From: Candidatus Firestoneibacteriota bacterium
Lineage (GTDB): Bacteria > Oederibacteriota > D2-FULL-39-29 > CAIOVX01
Length of the DNA: 43,624 nucleotides
Assembly: GCA_903894145.1 (NCBI GenBank)
Contig: CAITPB010000255.1
Coordinates: forward strand, 1 to 43,624
Direction of reading: 5' to 3'
The notes beneath the pieces are model-generated. The model ran no database searches. It saw nothing but the letters and a program-made list of their open reading frames with translations, and was not told where the DNA came from. The translations under genes were made by a program, and so were the position numbers. Shown here piece by piece: positions 1-8,164 of this stretch (position 1 is its first letter; each line of letters starts with the position of its first letter).

Positions 1-495
1 AAAATAGGGAATAATCTTAAAACAATCATCCACATCAAGTTCCGGAACAAGCCCCAGTTCTTCGACATGAAGAAGAAGCCCGTGTTCCCGCCTCCACTTC
101 ATAACTCCGCGCGCCTTGGTTGCCGCGTCTTTTAGTCCAAGTTCCTCGAACATCCTGCGCATCAGAAATTCCGAAGCGGTATTTATATTTGCCTTGCTTT
201 TCTCGTCCTCTATAGTAGCGGTGTAGACTCCCTCCCCGAATTTGACCTCCTTTTTTCCGCTGTTAAGCGAATTTATGCCGAGGAGATTTGAATACCTGTT
301 CTGAGCGCGGTTGGTTTCAAATACCATTGTATTGGCGCCGGCCTTGGCAACATAGAAGGCTTTTACCCGAAGCTCATAGTTTTTAACCGCCCTCTGTTGG
401 AGCTTAACGTAAACTGTCAGCCCGGCCGAAACCACCATAAGTATTGCGGATATCCAGAGAGCGGCCATGGCTATGTAGCCTCTTTCGTTCTTCAA
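1..495 (-). CDS. gspK: Type II secretion system minor pseudopilin GspK-like (partial, continues beyond left edge; probable TTG start)
   Basis: Manual minus-strand translation gives (M)KNERGYIAMAALWISAILMVVSAGLTVYVKLQQRAVKNYELRVKAFYVAKAGANTMVFETNRAQ..., a prepilin-like N-terminus and GspK-type body, placed after gspJ. TTG at 495-493 is preceded by GGGGG. Not in the supplied ORF track. Confidence 0.75.
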   Translation of the reverse strand, partial: MKNERGYIAMAALWISAILMVVSAGLTVYVKLQQRAVKNYELRVKAFYVAKAGANTMVFETNRAQNRYSNLLGINSLNSGKKEVKFGEGVYTATIEDEKSKANINTASEFLMRRMFEELGLKDAATKARGVMKWRREHGLLLHVEELGLVPELDVDDCFKIIPYF

Positions 496-507
496 AAAGC
501 CCCCTAG

Positions 508-769
508 ACCAAAATTCGAAAAAGCAAACTCGAAATTCGAATTACTCTGCGTCTTGTGATCAAGAACGCCAAGAATAAGCACCAGATCTCAAATCGCAAG
601 CACCAAATAAGCATCAAAAAAACAAAACAGCAAGAAGCAAAAAACAAAACTACCCCGAAACGAGCCAAAACTTTCTTCTTTTATGTTTATGTGTTTATTT
701 GTGATTTGGAGCTTGGGATTTGGTGCTTCCTCCCATTTCGAATTTCATGTTTCAGACTTCGGATTTGCT
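508..769 (-). repeat. Intercistronic imperfect inverted repeat built on the AAGCACCAAAT word with nested AATTCGAA-type outer arms (family A, copy 1)
   Basis: Outer left aagcaaactcgaaattcgaa pairs with outer right ttcgaatttcatgtttcagacttcggatttgctt. Inner left ataagcaccagatctcaaatcgcaagcaccaaataagc pairs with inner right gtttatttgtgatttggagcttgggatttggtgctt. Confidence 0.75.
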
Positions 770-1468
770 TTATCTCTCGTATGCCACCAGATTAACACAC
801 GATTCCAGGACCGCGTACACCGGCTTAACACCATAGCTTTTCGCCGTAACCTTAAAATTGACAATCTGAGGGAGCAAGTTATGATAATTATTGCCTCTCG
901 CTTTCATAAGAGAATAAGTGTCCCAGCTGTCAACCCAGGACTGCTTTTTTCCGTCGTAATAGGAAAACACTATCGCGGTAATATTCTCCAGAACTTCATT
1001 TTCCTCGTTTTTCCAGGGCGCGGTCGCGAAATCCCAGACTGAGCTTCTTTGAAAACAGGCCTCAACCCCTTCAGACGTCGAAGCCGGGCCATACGTAACT
1101 TTGGCCCTATACGACCTTCTGGGGAAATACTCCGGCCAGTAAAGAGTGACCGGTCTGGAATAGGTCATTACTTCCACAGAAACCGCCGTACCTTTAAATC
1201 CGAAATAATTCCGCTTAATCAGCGCCGATGTATAACCGGAGTTTTTGCTAAAAAAGACCGGTTCCGAAGCTCCGGTGGACCTTAAGTCCCTGGTTAAGTT
1301 TTTTACCATGTTGCGTGCCGAAAGATAGGCCTCACATTCTTTGCGATAATTGTCGTATGCACCCAGCCCCGCGGAAAAAGCGGCGTACACCCCGGACATT
1401 ATTATAACTATAATCCCCAGGCCTACCATCAGTTCAAGTAACGTATAGCCGCGCTCTCTCAGTTCCAA
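770..1468 (-). CDS. gspJ: Type II secretion pseudopilin GspJ-like
   Basis: Prepilin N-methylation motif RGYTLLELMVGLGIIVIIMSG; position between gspI and gspK. Confidence 0.75.
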   Translation of the reverse strand: MELRERGYTLLELMVGLGIIVIIMSGVYAAFSAGLGAYDNYRKECEAYLSARNMVKNLTRDLRSTGASEPVFFSKNSGYTSALIKRNYFGFKGTAVSVEVMTYSRPVTLYWPEYFPRRSYRAKVTYGPASTSEGVEACFQRSSVWDFATAPWKNEENEVLENITAIVFSYYDGKKQSWVDSWDTYSLMKARGNNYHNLLPQIVNFKVTAKSYGVKPVYAVLESCVNLVAYER

Positions 1469-1851
1469 TTCTGCACCGCCGGCTGCCTCGTAACAAAGAG
1501 GCTTTCCAGGCTTAAGGAACGGTCAGCCCCCCGCGCCTTATAGGCAACCCTCAGTTTAATGTTTATAAGCGAATAAAAATTGGTCCTTTGAACAACTGCT
1601 GATTGCTGTGACCAGGAAAAGCCCGGCCAGTCAGCCCCGAAGTCTCCTGACTCTGAAGCCTTGAACGCGTCCCGCCCGCCAAGCTGCTCCATCTCTTTCT
1701 GCGCGAGCGTTACCGCTATGCTTTGCTTTTTTATCTCTTCGACCGCAGCAAGCCCTGCCGCGACAGATTGAAGAGCCGCGACTATCACAATGCTCAGTAT
1801 CGCCACTCCGACAAGAGCCTCCAGAAGTATGTAGCCATGATTATTTTTCAT
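1459..1851 (-). CDS. gspI: Type II secretion pseudopilin GspI-like
   Basis: Prepilin motif HGYILLEALVGVAILSIVIVAALQ; overlaps gspJ and gspH; size 130 aa. Confidence 0.75.
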   Translation of the reverse strand: MKNNHGYILLEALVGVAILSIVIVAALQSVAAGLAAVEEIKKQSIAVTLAQKEMEQLGGRDAFKASESGDFGADWPGFSWSQQSAVVQRTNFYSLINIKLRVAYKARGADRSLSLESLFVTRQPAVQNWN

Positions 1852-2365
1852 AGTTCAGTAATTTTACCGTCCCGGTTGTTGCCGCGAAAACCAGTGTATA
1901 AACTTCCCCTTTTGCTCCTGAGAGCACCACGAAACCGCTTTCAGAACTTCCATCCGGGTAGAAAGTTATGTAATCCGGCGCACCTGATGCGGCTGCCCCG
2001 GATAAGGATCTCGGCGTATTCAAGCTCTTAATGGCTACTTCGCTGATTAGAACTATCTGCTTTACATCAGCCGTCACTTCGTACTGCATAGTAGCCGGGT
2101 TCATTCCGGATAGCGTTACGGTGTTTGCTCCCGGGTCAAAAGTCACGCGGTAATTTACCCCTTTTGCTTCTGCCAAGTTTCTAGCCAGGTCAGACATCCC
2201 TGCAGATTTCACAGCCTCTAAATAGGCCTTTTTCGAGGCATAGAAATTCCCGAACCAGATTGCGAGCACGGCCGTCATCGATATTATTATCGATACGACG
2301 ATGAGCATTTCAACAAGCGTGAATCCGGGGTTATTTGTTCTCTGACCAGTTCGTAATATCCGCAT
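1841..2365 (-). CDS. gspH: Type II secretion pseudopilin GspH-like
   Basis: Prepilin motif PGFTLVEMLIVVSIIISMTAV; position after gspG. Confidence 0.7.
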   Translation of the reverse strand: MRILRTGQRTNNPGFTLVEMLIVVSIIISMTAVLAIWFGNFYASKKAYLEAVKSAGMSDLARNLAEAKGVNYRVTFDPGANTVTLSGMNPATMQYEVTADVKQIVLISEVAIKSLNTPRSLSGAAASGAPDYITFYPDGSSESGFVVLSGAKGEVYTLVFAATTGTVKLLNYEK

Positions 2366-2768
2366 CAGGCCCCTGCCCGCCTTCCTTTCCGTCTCTGCCG
2401 TAAGAGCAGAGATCGTATCCGTTGGGATTATTCAGGCCGGGACACATATAAATGTATGTACCGTTCCAGGGATCGTTTCCGACCCGTTTCTTTATATATG
2501 GACCTTTCCAGCTGGTTGGAACCGGCTGGCTGGTCGGGGCGTTATAGAGCGCGTCCAGTCCTTGCTCGGTCGTCGGGTAAAAACCGTTATCCGCCTCATA
2601 GGCGTCGAGGGCCAGCTCCATCGTGGCAATATCAGACTTTGCCGCCGCTATCCTCGCGTCTTCGGTCCTGCCGAAGAACCGAGGGGCAAGGGTTGAGGCG
2701 AGGATGACGATAATTACGACGACTGTAAGGATTTCGATTAAGGTAAATCCTTTTTCCTTCTTAAACAT
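2331..2768 (-). CDS. gspG: Type II secretion major pseudopilin GspG
   Basis: KGFTLIEILTVVVIIVILASTLAPRFFGRTEDARIAAAKSDI...NGFYPTTEQGLDAL...DPWNGTYIY...SYGRDGKEGGQGPDADI, a classic GspG signature; RBS GGAGG upstream of ATG. Confidence 0.95.
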   Translation of the reverse strand: MFKKEKGFTLIEILTVVVIIVILASTLAPRFFGRTEDARIAAAKSDIATMELALDAYEADNGFYPTTEQGLDALYNAPTSQPVPTSWKGPYIKKRVGNDPWNGTYIYMCPGLNNPNGYDLCSYGRDGKEGGQGPDADITNWSENK

Positions 2769-2880
2769 ATGGCCTCCAAATTTACGTTTATAACGTTTGT
2801 AACGTTCTTAACGTTTATAACGAATAGCACAAATGCTTTACGTTACAAACCTTACAAACGTTATGAACGTTATAAACCGC
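2769..2880 (-). repeat. Intercistronic inverted repeat built from 9-bp units TAACGTTNN (family B, copy 1)
   Basis: Left arm about 2783-2828, loop acaaat 2829-2834, right arm 2835-2880. Ungapped comparison of the left arm with the reverse complement of the right arm gives 35/46 identities by hand count. Confidence 0.85.
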
Positions 2881-3989
2881 TATTTAACAATCGAACTCAA
2901 TCCCAATATCGGAAGCAGCACCGCGATTACTACAAAACCCACGCCCACCGCCATGACCAGTATCATGATAGGCTCCAGAAGAATTACAATCCTTCGCGTG
3001 GTCATCTCCATCTCTTTCTCGTAGTAAGCGGCTACCCTGCTCATAACATCCTCAAGTTTACCGGTTTCTTCCCCGACCTGAATCATCTGGATGATAGTTT
3101 TGGGAAAGAACGGTACATCTTTCAAGGCCAGGGAGAGACTGGACCCCCTCTCCACGCTTTTTGCCGCCGCCTTTATGTGCTTGGAAAGGACCGCGTTGCC
3201 GATAGTCTCGCCGGTAATTGAGAGCGCCTGCAGCATAGGGACCCCGCTTCCGGCCATTATGCTCAGAGAAAAGGAAAACCTCGTCAACAGGGCCTTCCGC
3301 ATTGCCGTGCCGAAAAGCGGAACATAGAGTACTGCCGTGTCAATTACCTCTCTTCCATTTTCCGTGCGTGAGTAGCGCGAATAAAATATTGCTCCGGCCG
3401 CAACTGCCGCAAGAATCACCCACCAGTAACCCGTAAAGAATGAACTGATGCCCATAAGTATCACGGTCGGAAGAGGGAGCGCCTGTTTGAATTCCGCGAA
3501 GAGCGTAACAAAAGTTGGAAGTATAACGGCCAGAATGAAGACCAGCACGGAAATTCCGACAAATAGCATTATCATCGGGTAGATCATCATCGTGGATATC
3601 TTAGACTGAAAATCCTCTTCCCATTCAAGCTGGTCGGCATACTTGGCCAGCGCCTTCTCGAACATACCGGTGACTTCTCCAACTTTGATGAGCCCTACCA
3701 TAAGCGGCGGAAAGGTTTGCGGATATTCGGACAAACATTCCGAGAAAGGAGTCCCGCCCTTTATCTTGTCTTTTATCTTTCCAACTATGCCTTTAAGCCT
3801 GGACTCTTCCATGCTATCCCAGAGTGTATTCATCGCCTGGTATAGCGGAACCCCTGCTCCGGACATAGTTGCCAGCTGCCGCGTGAAGGCGCTCAATTGC
3901 CCCACGCTCACCTTAGGAACATACAGGGAATTAAGCCGTTTGACGGCGTCTTTTATGGTAGCAAGCGCGCTCTCAGCCAACGTCTTCAT
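2880..3989 (-). CDS. gspF: Type II secretion inner-membrane platform protein GspF
   Basis: 369 aa; FTRQLATMSGAGVPLYQAMNTL, FSFSLSIMAGSGVPMLQALSITGE, IQVGEETGKLEDVMSRVAAYYEKE are T2SF motifs. Confidence 0.95.
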   Translation of the reverse strand: MKTLAESALATIKDAVKRLNSLYVPKVSVGQLSAFTRQLATMSGAGVPLYQAMNTLWDSMEESRLKGIVGKIKDKIKGGTPFSECLSEYPQTFPPLMVGLIKVGEVTGMFEKALAKYADQLEWEEDFQSKISTMMIYPMIMLFVGISVLVFILAVILPTFVTLFAEFKQALPLPTVILMGISSFFTGYWWVILAAVAAGAIFYSRYSRTENGREVIDTAVLYVPLFGTAMRKALLTRFSFSLSIMAGSGVPMLQALSITGETIGNAVLSKHIKAAAKSVERGSSLSLALKDVPFFPKTIIQMIQVGEETGKLEDVMSRVAAYYEKEMEMTTRRIVILLEPIMILVMAVGVGFVVIAVLLPILGLSSIVK

Positions 3990-5487
3990 CCTCCTGCGTG
4001 ACCTTTATAACTTCGTCAATGGTAGTAATGCCTTTTCTCACGCGCTCAAAACCATCGTCGCGCAGGGATCTCATACCGAACTCTCTCGCCTTATTCTTTA
4101 TATCACCTGTCATTGAGTGTTCCATCACCATTTTTTTCAGCTGCTCGTTCATCGTAAGCAGTTCGTAAATCCCGCTCCTTCCGTAATAGCCGGTGTTAAG
4201 GCATTTCTCGCAGCCCGTTCCTTTCATAAACTTGTCGCCGGGTTTTCTCTCAAATCTAAAATCCGCCAGATGGTCGTTGCCGGGATCATAGGGCTTGCCG
4301 CAGCTGTCGCACACAACGCGTACCAGCCTTTGCGCCATTATCCCTATGACTGAAGAAGCGACAAGATAGGGTTCTATCCCCATGTCAATAAGCCTTGTTA
4401 TTGAGCCCGCCGCGTCATTGGTGTGGAGTGTGGCAAAAACCAGATGGCCTGTAAGCGAAGCCCTTATAGCTATCTCCGCAGTCTCAAGATCCCTGATTTC
4501 TCCAATCATTATGATATCCGGATCGTGCCTCAGAATGTGGCGGAGTCCCTTTGCAAAGGTCAACCCGATTTTTGAATTTACTTGTATTTGGTTTATGCCT
4601 GAGAGGTGATACTCAACCGGCTCCTCAACAGTTATTATCTTCACGCTTGCCGAGTTAATCCTTGAAAGAGCCGTATAGAGGGTGGTGGTCTTGCCGCTGC
4701 CTGTCGGGCCTGTCACAAGGAAGATTCCGTGAGGCCTTGCTATAATGTTCTCAAAAGCTTTGTGCGTGTCGGGAAGCATGCCGAGCTGCTCCATACCGAA
4801 CAAGATACCTGCCTTGTCAAGTATCCTCATTACAACTCCCTCTCCGTAAAGGGTCGGGATAACAGAAACACGGCAATCAATCTGTTTGCCGCCTGCTTTA
4901 AGCTCTATCCTTCCGTCCTGCGGCAGCCTGCGCTCCGCAATATTCATCTCTGACATAATCTTGATTCTGGAGACTATCGCCCCGCGAAAATACTTTAGTT
5001 CCGCCGGCATCGGGACATCGCGCAACACGCCGTCAACGCGGAATCTGACCTGAAGCTCCCTCTCGAAGGGTTCCAGGTGAATATCGGTAGCCCTTTCTTT
5101 CAGGGCTTCCAGGAAAAGCTGGTTAACAAACTGGATGACTGAGGCGTCCTGAGCCATAGCGGTCTCGTCTATCTGCTCCGCTTCAGGGCCGGATCTGTCA
5201 AGAGACGCCCCGCTTTCAGCTATCATTCTCGCGACAGTATCGGCCCCGACCCCGTAATGTTTCTTTATGGCAAGCGTAATTTCTTCTTCCGGTGTTTCAA
5301 GAGGGGTTACCGGCTTATTAAAGATGAGTCGAATTTCATCAAGGACCTGAAGATTGTGACGGTCTGTTACGGCTACAACTACCGCGCCGTTTTCTTCTTT
5401 GACAGGAATTGCCTTGAATTTATTCGCGAACTTCAGGGGAAGCTTGGCGATAAGCCTTGTGTCAATCTCGATGTTGGAGAGCTTCAT
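3973..5487 (-). CDS. gspE: Type II secretion ATPase GspE
   Basis: Walker A GPTGSGKTTTLYTAL, VEEPVEYHLSGINQIQVNSKIGLTFAKGLRHILRHDPDIIMIGEIRD, tetracysteine CDSCG...CEKC, GRSGIYELL. Confidence 0.96.
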   Translation of the reverse strand: MKLSNIEIDTRLIAKLPLKFANKFKAIPVKEENGAVVVAVTDRHNLQVLDEIRLIFNKPVTPLETPEEEITLAIKKHYGVGADTVARMIAESGASLDRSGPEAEQIDETAMAQDASVIQFVNQLFLEALKERATDIHLEPFERELQVRFRVDGVLRDVPMPAELKYFRGAIVSRIKIMSEMNIAERRLPQDGRIELKAGGKQIDCRVSVIPTLYGEGVVMRILDKAGILFGMEQLGMLPDTHKAFENIIARPHGIFLVTGPTGSGKTTTLYTALSRINSASVKIITVEEPVEYHLSGINQIQVNSKIGLTFAKGLRHILRHDPDIIMIGEIRDLETAEIAIRASLTGHLVFATLHTNDAAGSITRLIDMGIEPYLVASSVIGIMAQRLVRVVCDSCGKPYDPGNDHLADFRFERKPGDKFMKGTGCEKCLNTGYYGRSGIYELLTMNEQLKKMVMEHSMTGDIKNKAREFGMRSLRDDGFERVRKGITTIDEVIKVTQEDEDVG

Positions 5488-5632
5488 ACTTCTTTATACC
5501 ACATAAGAGGACGCTCCTTTTGACACAAAACAGGAAGTCTTTGTCATTAGACCATTTCTAAGCTGCAAAGTTTCAAAAGACCTTACAGGACCTAAACATT
5601 AAACAATTGGAGGGGAACTTCCTTCAAGCTAT

Positions 5633-5760
5633 GCGGTTTATAACGTTACTAACGTTTGTAACGTTAATAACGAAAACAAAAGGCACCACTACCCCACAAC
5701 ATCTGAATACCAAACACTGCTTTACGTTATAAACGTTAAGAACGTTAAAAACGTTATTTT
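5633..5760 (-). repeat. Inverted repeat built from 9-bp units TAACGTTNN (family B, copy 2)
   Basis: Left arm 5633-5672 (gcggtttat aacgttact aacgtttgt aacgttaat aacg), right arm about 5721-5760 reading as its imperfect reverse complement; about 48 nt loop. Confidence 0.8.
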
Positions 5761-5853
5761 GCTATGCCGGACGAAGTACGGCATTATCAATATCCTACCT
5801 CACAAAACAGGACACACGAAGTGTGGCCTATAAACCTTAAGAACTTTTGTCTT

Positions 5854-8055
5854 TTACTTTATCCCTTTCTTCCACACCCCTCCGCCAAAAGTCGCCACAT
5901 ACATATCTCCGCCTTCGTAATCAAAAAATATCCGCTGAGGGGAAGCAAACGGGAAGTCAGTTTCGGACCACGAGGCTCCGCCGTCAACACTTTCCAGCAT
6001 ACCTCTTCCCTCTGTGGTCAGCAGGATGTGTTTTGTATTCCGCGGGTCTATGCAGGGCTTGAACGGATATATTACTTTTGGGGAAATATCCTTGGTCAAA
6101 TTCTTCCAGGTCTTCCCGCCGTCAACAGTCTTAAAGACGCCTCCATAATTCACACCTTTCAGACTGCCCATTGCGGTTAAATAAATAGTATCAGGATCAT
6201 TCGGGTCTATGTCAAATTCTACTGGCCAGAGAAGCAAAGTTCCGTCGCACTCGCTGGCTACCAGTTCCCAGTTTTCGCCGCGGTCTTTTGATCGGAAGAG
6301 CCCCCCGGGCACCGGATAATCGTTCGTGCCCTTGATCCTGTGCGCAGTTATGAGGCAATAGAGAGTTCCTTTCCTGTCTTTCGCTATCGTGTATACATCC
6401 GTATTGTCTGAAGCCATTTTGTGGTCAGACCTATTTTTCACAACCAGACCGTTGGACTTCTTAACCCAGGTCTTTCCTCTATCCAAGGACTTATAAACTC
6501 CGTCGGAATACATCACCGCGTAGAGCGCGTTATCCGTCCGGTCAAACAGCAGTTTGGTACAGGCCACCTTGGGAAGACCGTCCGAGACTACTTTCCAGGT
6601 CTTCGCGTAGTCGTCGCTTCTTAATACGCCGCCTGGATATTTTGCGCCTTCGCAGTTTGACCAATGGGGAATATCGTGCTCGTTGGAAGCCGCACCGTAG
6701 ACAACACCGGGGGTGTCAGGGTCAAAAGCCAGGTCATAGACCGTGTTCAGCCAGGCGCTCCCGGTTATCGCGATAGACCAGCTCTTACCAGAATCTTCGC
6801 TCCTCGCAAAACCTATATCGGTATAGCAGATGTAATGAATATTCTTTTTATTAGGATCAATATAATAATTCCAACTGGAGGATTCTTCCAGACCGCGCGT
6901 CTGCCATGCGGCCCCTTTTATCGGGGTTCCTTCCTGCATCAGTTTCGTGTAGGAGTAGTTCCAGCTCTTTCCCCCGTCAAGCGTAACCATAAGTTCGCCC
7001 ATCCCGCAGCCCGCAAGAATGTCAGGATTAGAGGGGCAAATGTTTGTACCCTGTGTAAGCGGCCCTGAATAGCCCTTGCCGAATTCGTAGGTTATCCAGC
7101 CAAGTTTGACATTCTTGTAATTGTCAGGTTTGAAGACGTTCTTCCAGGTATTCCCGGAATCTGTTGACTTGTAAATATCGAAAATATCCCTGTTTGTGAC
7201 ATAGACGGTATCAGGGTCGGATTCCGCCGTGTATAACGCGAAAGGGTTTGGCGCGGTTCTTGCCCCGGCAGGAGCAATATCCCAGTTTTCACCCCTGTCT
7301 AAGGAACGCCAGAGGTCAGTTCCCGCAAGACAATAGAGCGCGCATTTTCCCGCAATACTGCCTCCCGAGAAACTTTTCATCTCAGGTTTTTTGAGCTTTG
7401 AAATCCAGGTCTTTCCTCCGTCATCCGAACGGAAGATGCCATTCCTGGTGGCGGCAAATATCGCTTTGCCGAATTTGCTCCCGCTCTGATCAATAAGGAA
7501 ATTCAGCGTGCTGCCGGAAACGCCTTCGCAGGCTGCCCAGGTCGTACCTCCGTCCGCGCTTATAAAAGATCCCTTATCTGTTCCAAAAAGCATGGTATCC
7601 GGAGTTTCCCTGTCCAAGTAGATCTTAAGCACCCGGTCGACTGAGGGCATTTTTTCCGCAAGGATGCTCCAGGAGGAGCCGCCGTCTCTGCTGACTCTGA
7701 TACCGTAGGCGTCTTTAAAACTTCTTCCGGCGCAGTAAATTGTTCCGGCTTCCTTAGGGTGAAACACGGGAGTTCCCGGCAGTATGCCGTTCAACTCTTT
7801 CCAATCCACAGTTTTCCAGGACTTCCCATAATCAGCGCTGACATAGAACCCTGACATATCCCCGCCAAGAACCATTCGTGAAGGATCAACCGGAGAAATT
7901 GCCAGGGTTTGCATTCCTGCGGACTGTCCTATCCCTGTCTCGACCCACGCCGGCCCGGATTGCGCGGACGGCGAAATGCAGCACTTATTGCCGGCGCAGC
8001 CTGAGAGGAAGAGAAGTACAATAACCGGGAAGAGCAGGGACATTTTCGTAAACAT
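5854..8055 (-). CDS. Lipoprotein with BNR/Asp-box (sortilin/VPS10-type) beta-propeller repeats
   Basis: Lipobox LLFLSGC. About 13 Asp-box motifs (SADYGKSW, SDDGGKTW, SLDRGENW, TVDGGKTW, SVDGGASW and others). Start placed at MFTKM with GGAGG RBS rather than the ORF-track start at 8073. Confidence 0.85.
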   Translation of the reverse strand: MFTKMSLLFPVIVLLFLSGCAGNKCCISPSAQSGPAWVETGIGQSAGMQTLAISPVDPSRMVLGGDMSGFYVSADYGKSWKTVDWKELNGILPGTPVFHPKEAGTIYCAGRSFKDAYGIRVSRDGGSSWSILAEKMPSVDRVLKIYLDRETPDTMLFGTDKGSFISADGGTTWAACEGVSGSTLNFLIDQSGSKFGKAIFAATRNGIFRSDDGGKTWISKLKKPEMKSFSGGSIAGKCALYCLAGTDLWRSLDRGENWDIAPAGARTAPNPFALYTAESDPDTVYVTNRDIFDIYKSTDSGNTWKNVFKPDNYKNVKLGWITYEFGKGYSGPLTQGTNICPSNPDILAGCGMGELMVTLDGGKSWNYSYTKLMQEGTPIKGAAWQTRGLEESSSWNYYIDPNKKNIHYICYTDIGFARSEDSGKSWSIAITGSAWLNTVYDLAFDPDTPGVVYGAASNEHDIPHWSNCEGAKYPGGVLRSDDYAKTWKVVSDGLPKVACTKLLFDRTDNALYAVMYSDGVYKSLDRGKTWVKKSNGLVVKNRSDHKMASDNTDVYTIAKDRKGTLYCLITAHRIKGTNDYPVPGGLFRSKDRGENWELVASECDGTLLLWPVEFDIDPNDPDTIYLTAMGSLKGVNYGGVFKTVDGGKTWKNLTKDISPKVIYPFKPCIDPRNTKHILLTTEGRGMLESVDGGASWSETDFPFASPQRIFFDYEGGDMYVATFGGGVWKKGIK

Positions 8056-8087
8056 CGTACCTCCGCAAAACATGACACCTTGTTTAT

Positions 8088-8093
8088 ATTATA
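8088..8093 (-). promoter_or_regulatory. Candidate -10 box (TATAAT) upstream of the Asp-box lipoprotein
   Basis: Minus strand reads GGTTGTATAATATAAAC between the htrA terminator and the CDS start; the -35 match is weak. Confidence 0.35.
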
Positions 8094-8117
8094 CAACCGG
8101 GAAGGGCCCATTAAAAG

Positions 8118-8149
8118 AAAAAAGGGGGCGGATTTCTCCGCCCCCTTTT
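8118..8149 (-). terminator. Rho-independent terminator downstream of htrA
   Basis: Minus strand AAAAGGGGGCGGA-GAAA-TCCGCCCCCTTTTTT: 13-bp stem, tetraloop, T-tract. Confidence 0.9.
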
Positions 8150-8164
8150 AGGGATATCGACGAA

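Noticed and set aside
556-1042. Plus-strand ORFs 556-795 and 683-1042 as small proteins
   Set aside because: They read through the AAGCACCAAAT/AATTCGAA repeat (translations such as FEFHVSDFGF) and the antisense of gspJ; no RBS or domain.
2769-3221. Plus-strand ORF with TF/RYK tripeptide-like repeats
   Set aside because: The periodicity is a consequence of the 9-bp repeat (three codons) in the gspF-gspG gap, followed by antisense of gspF.
2783-5760. CRISPR array at the 9-bp repeats
   Set aside because: Units are 9 bp, contiguous, in inverted arms, with no 25-40 nt spacers and no cas genes.
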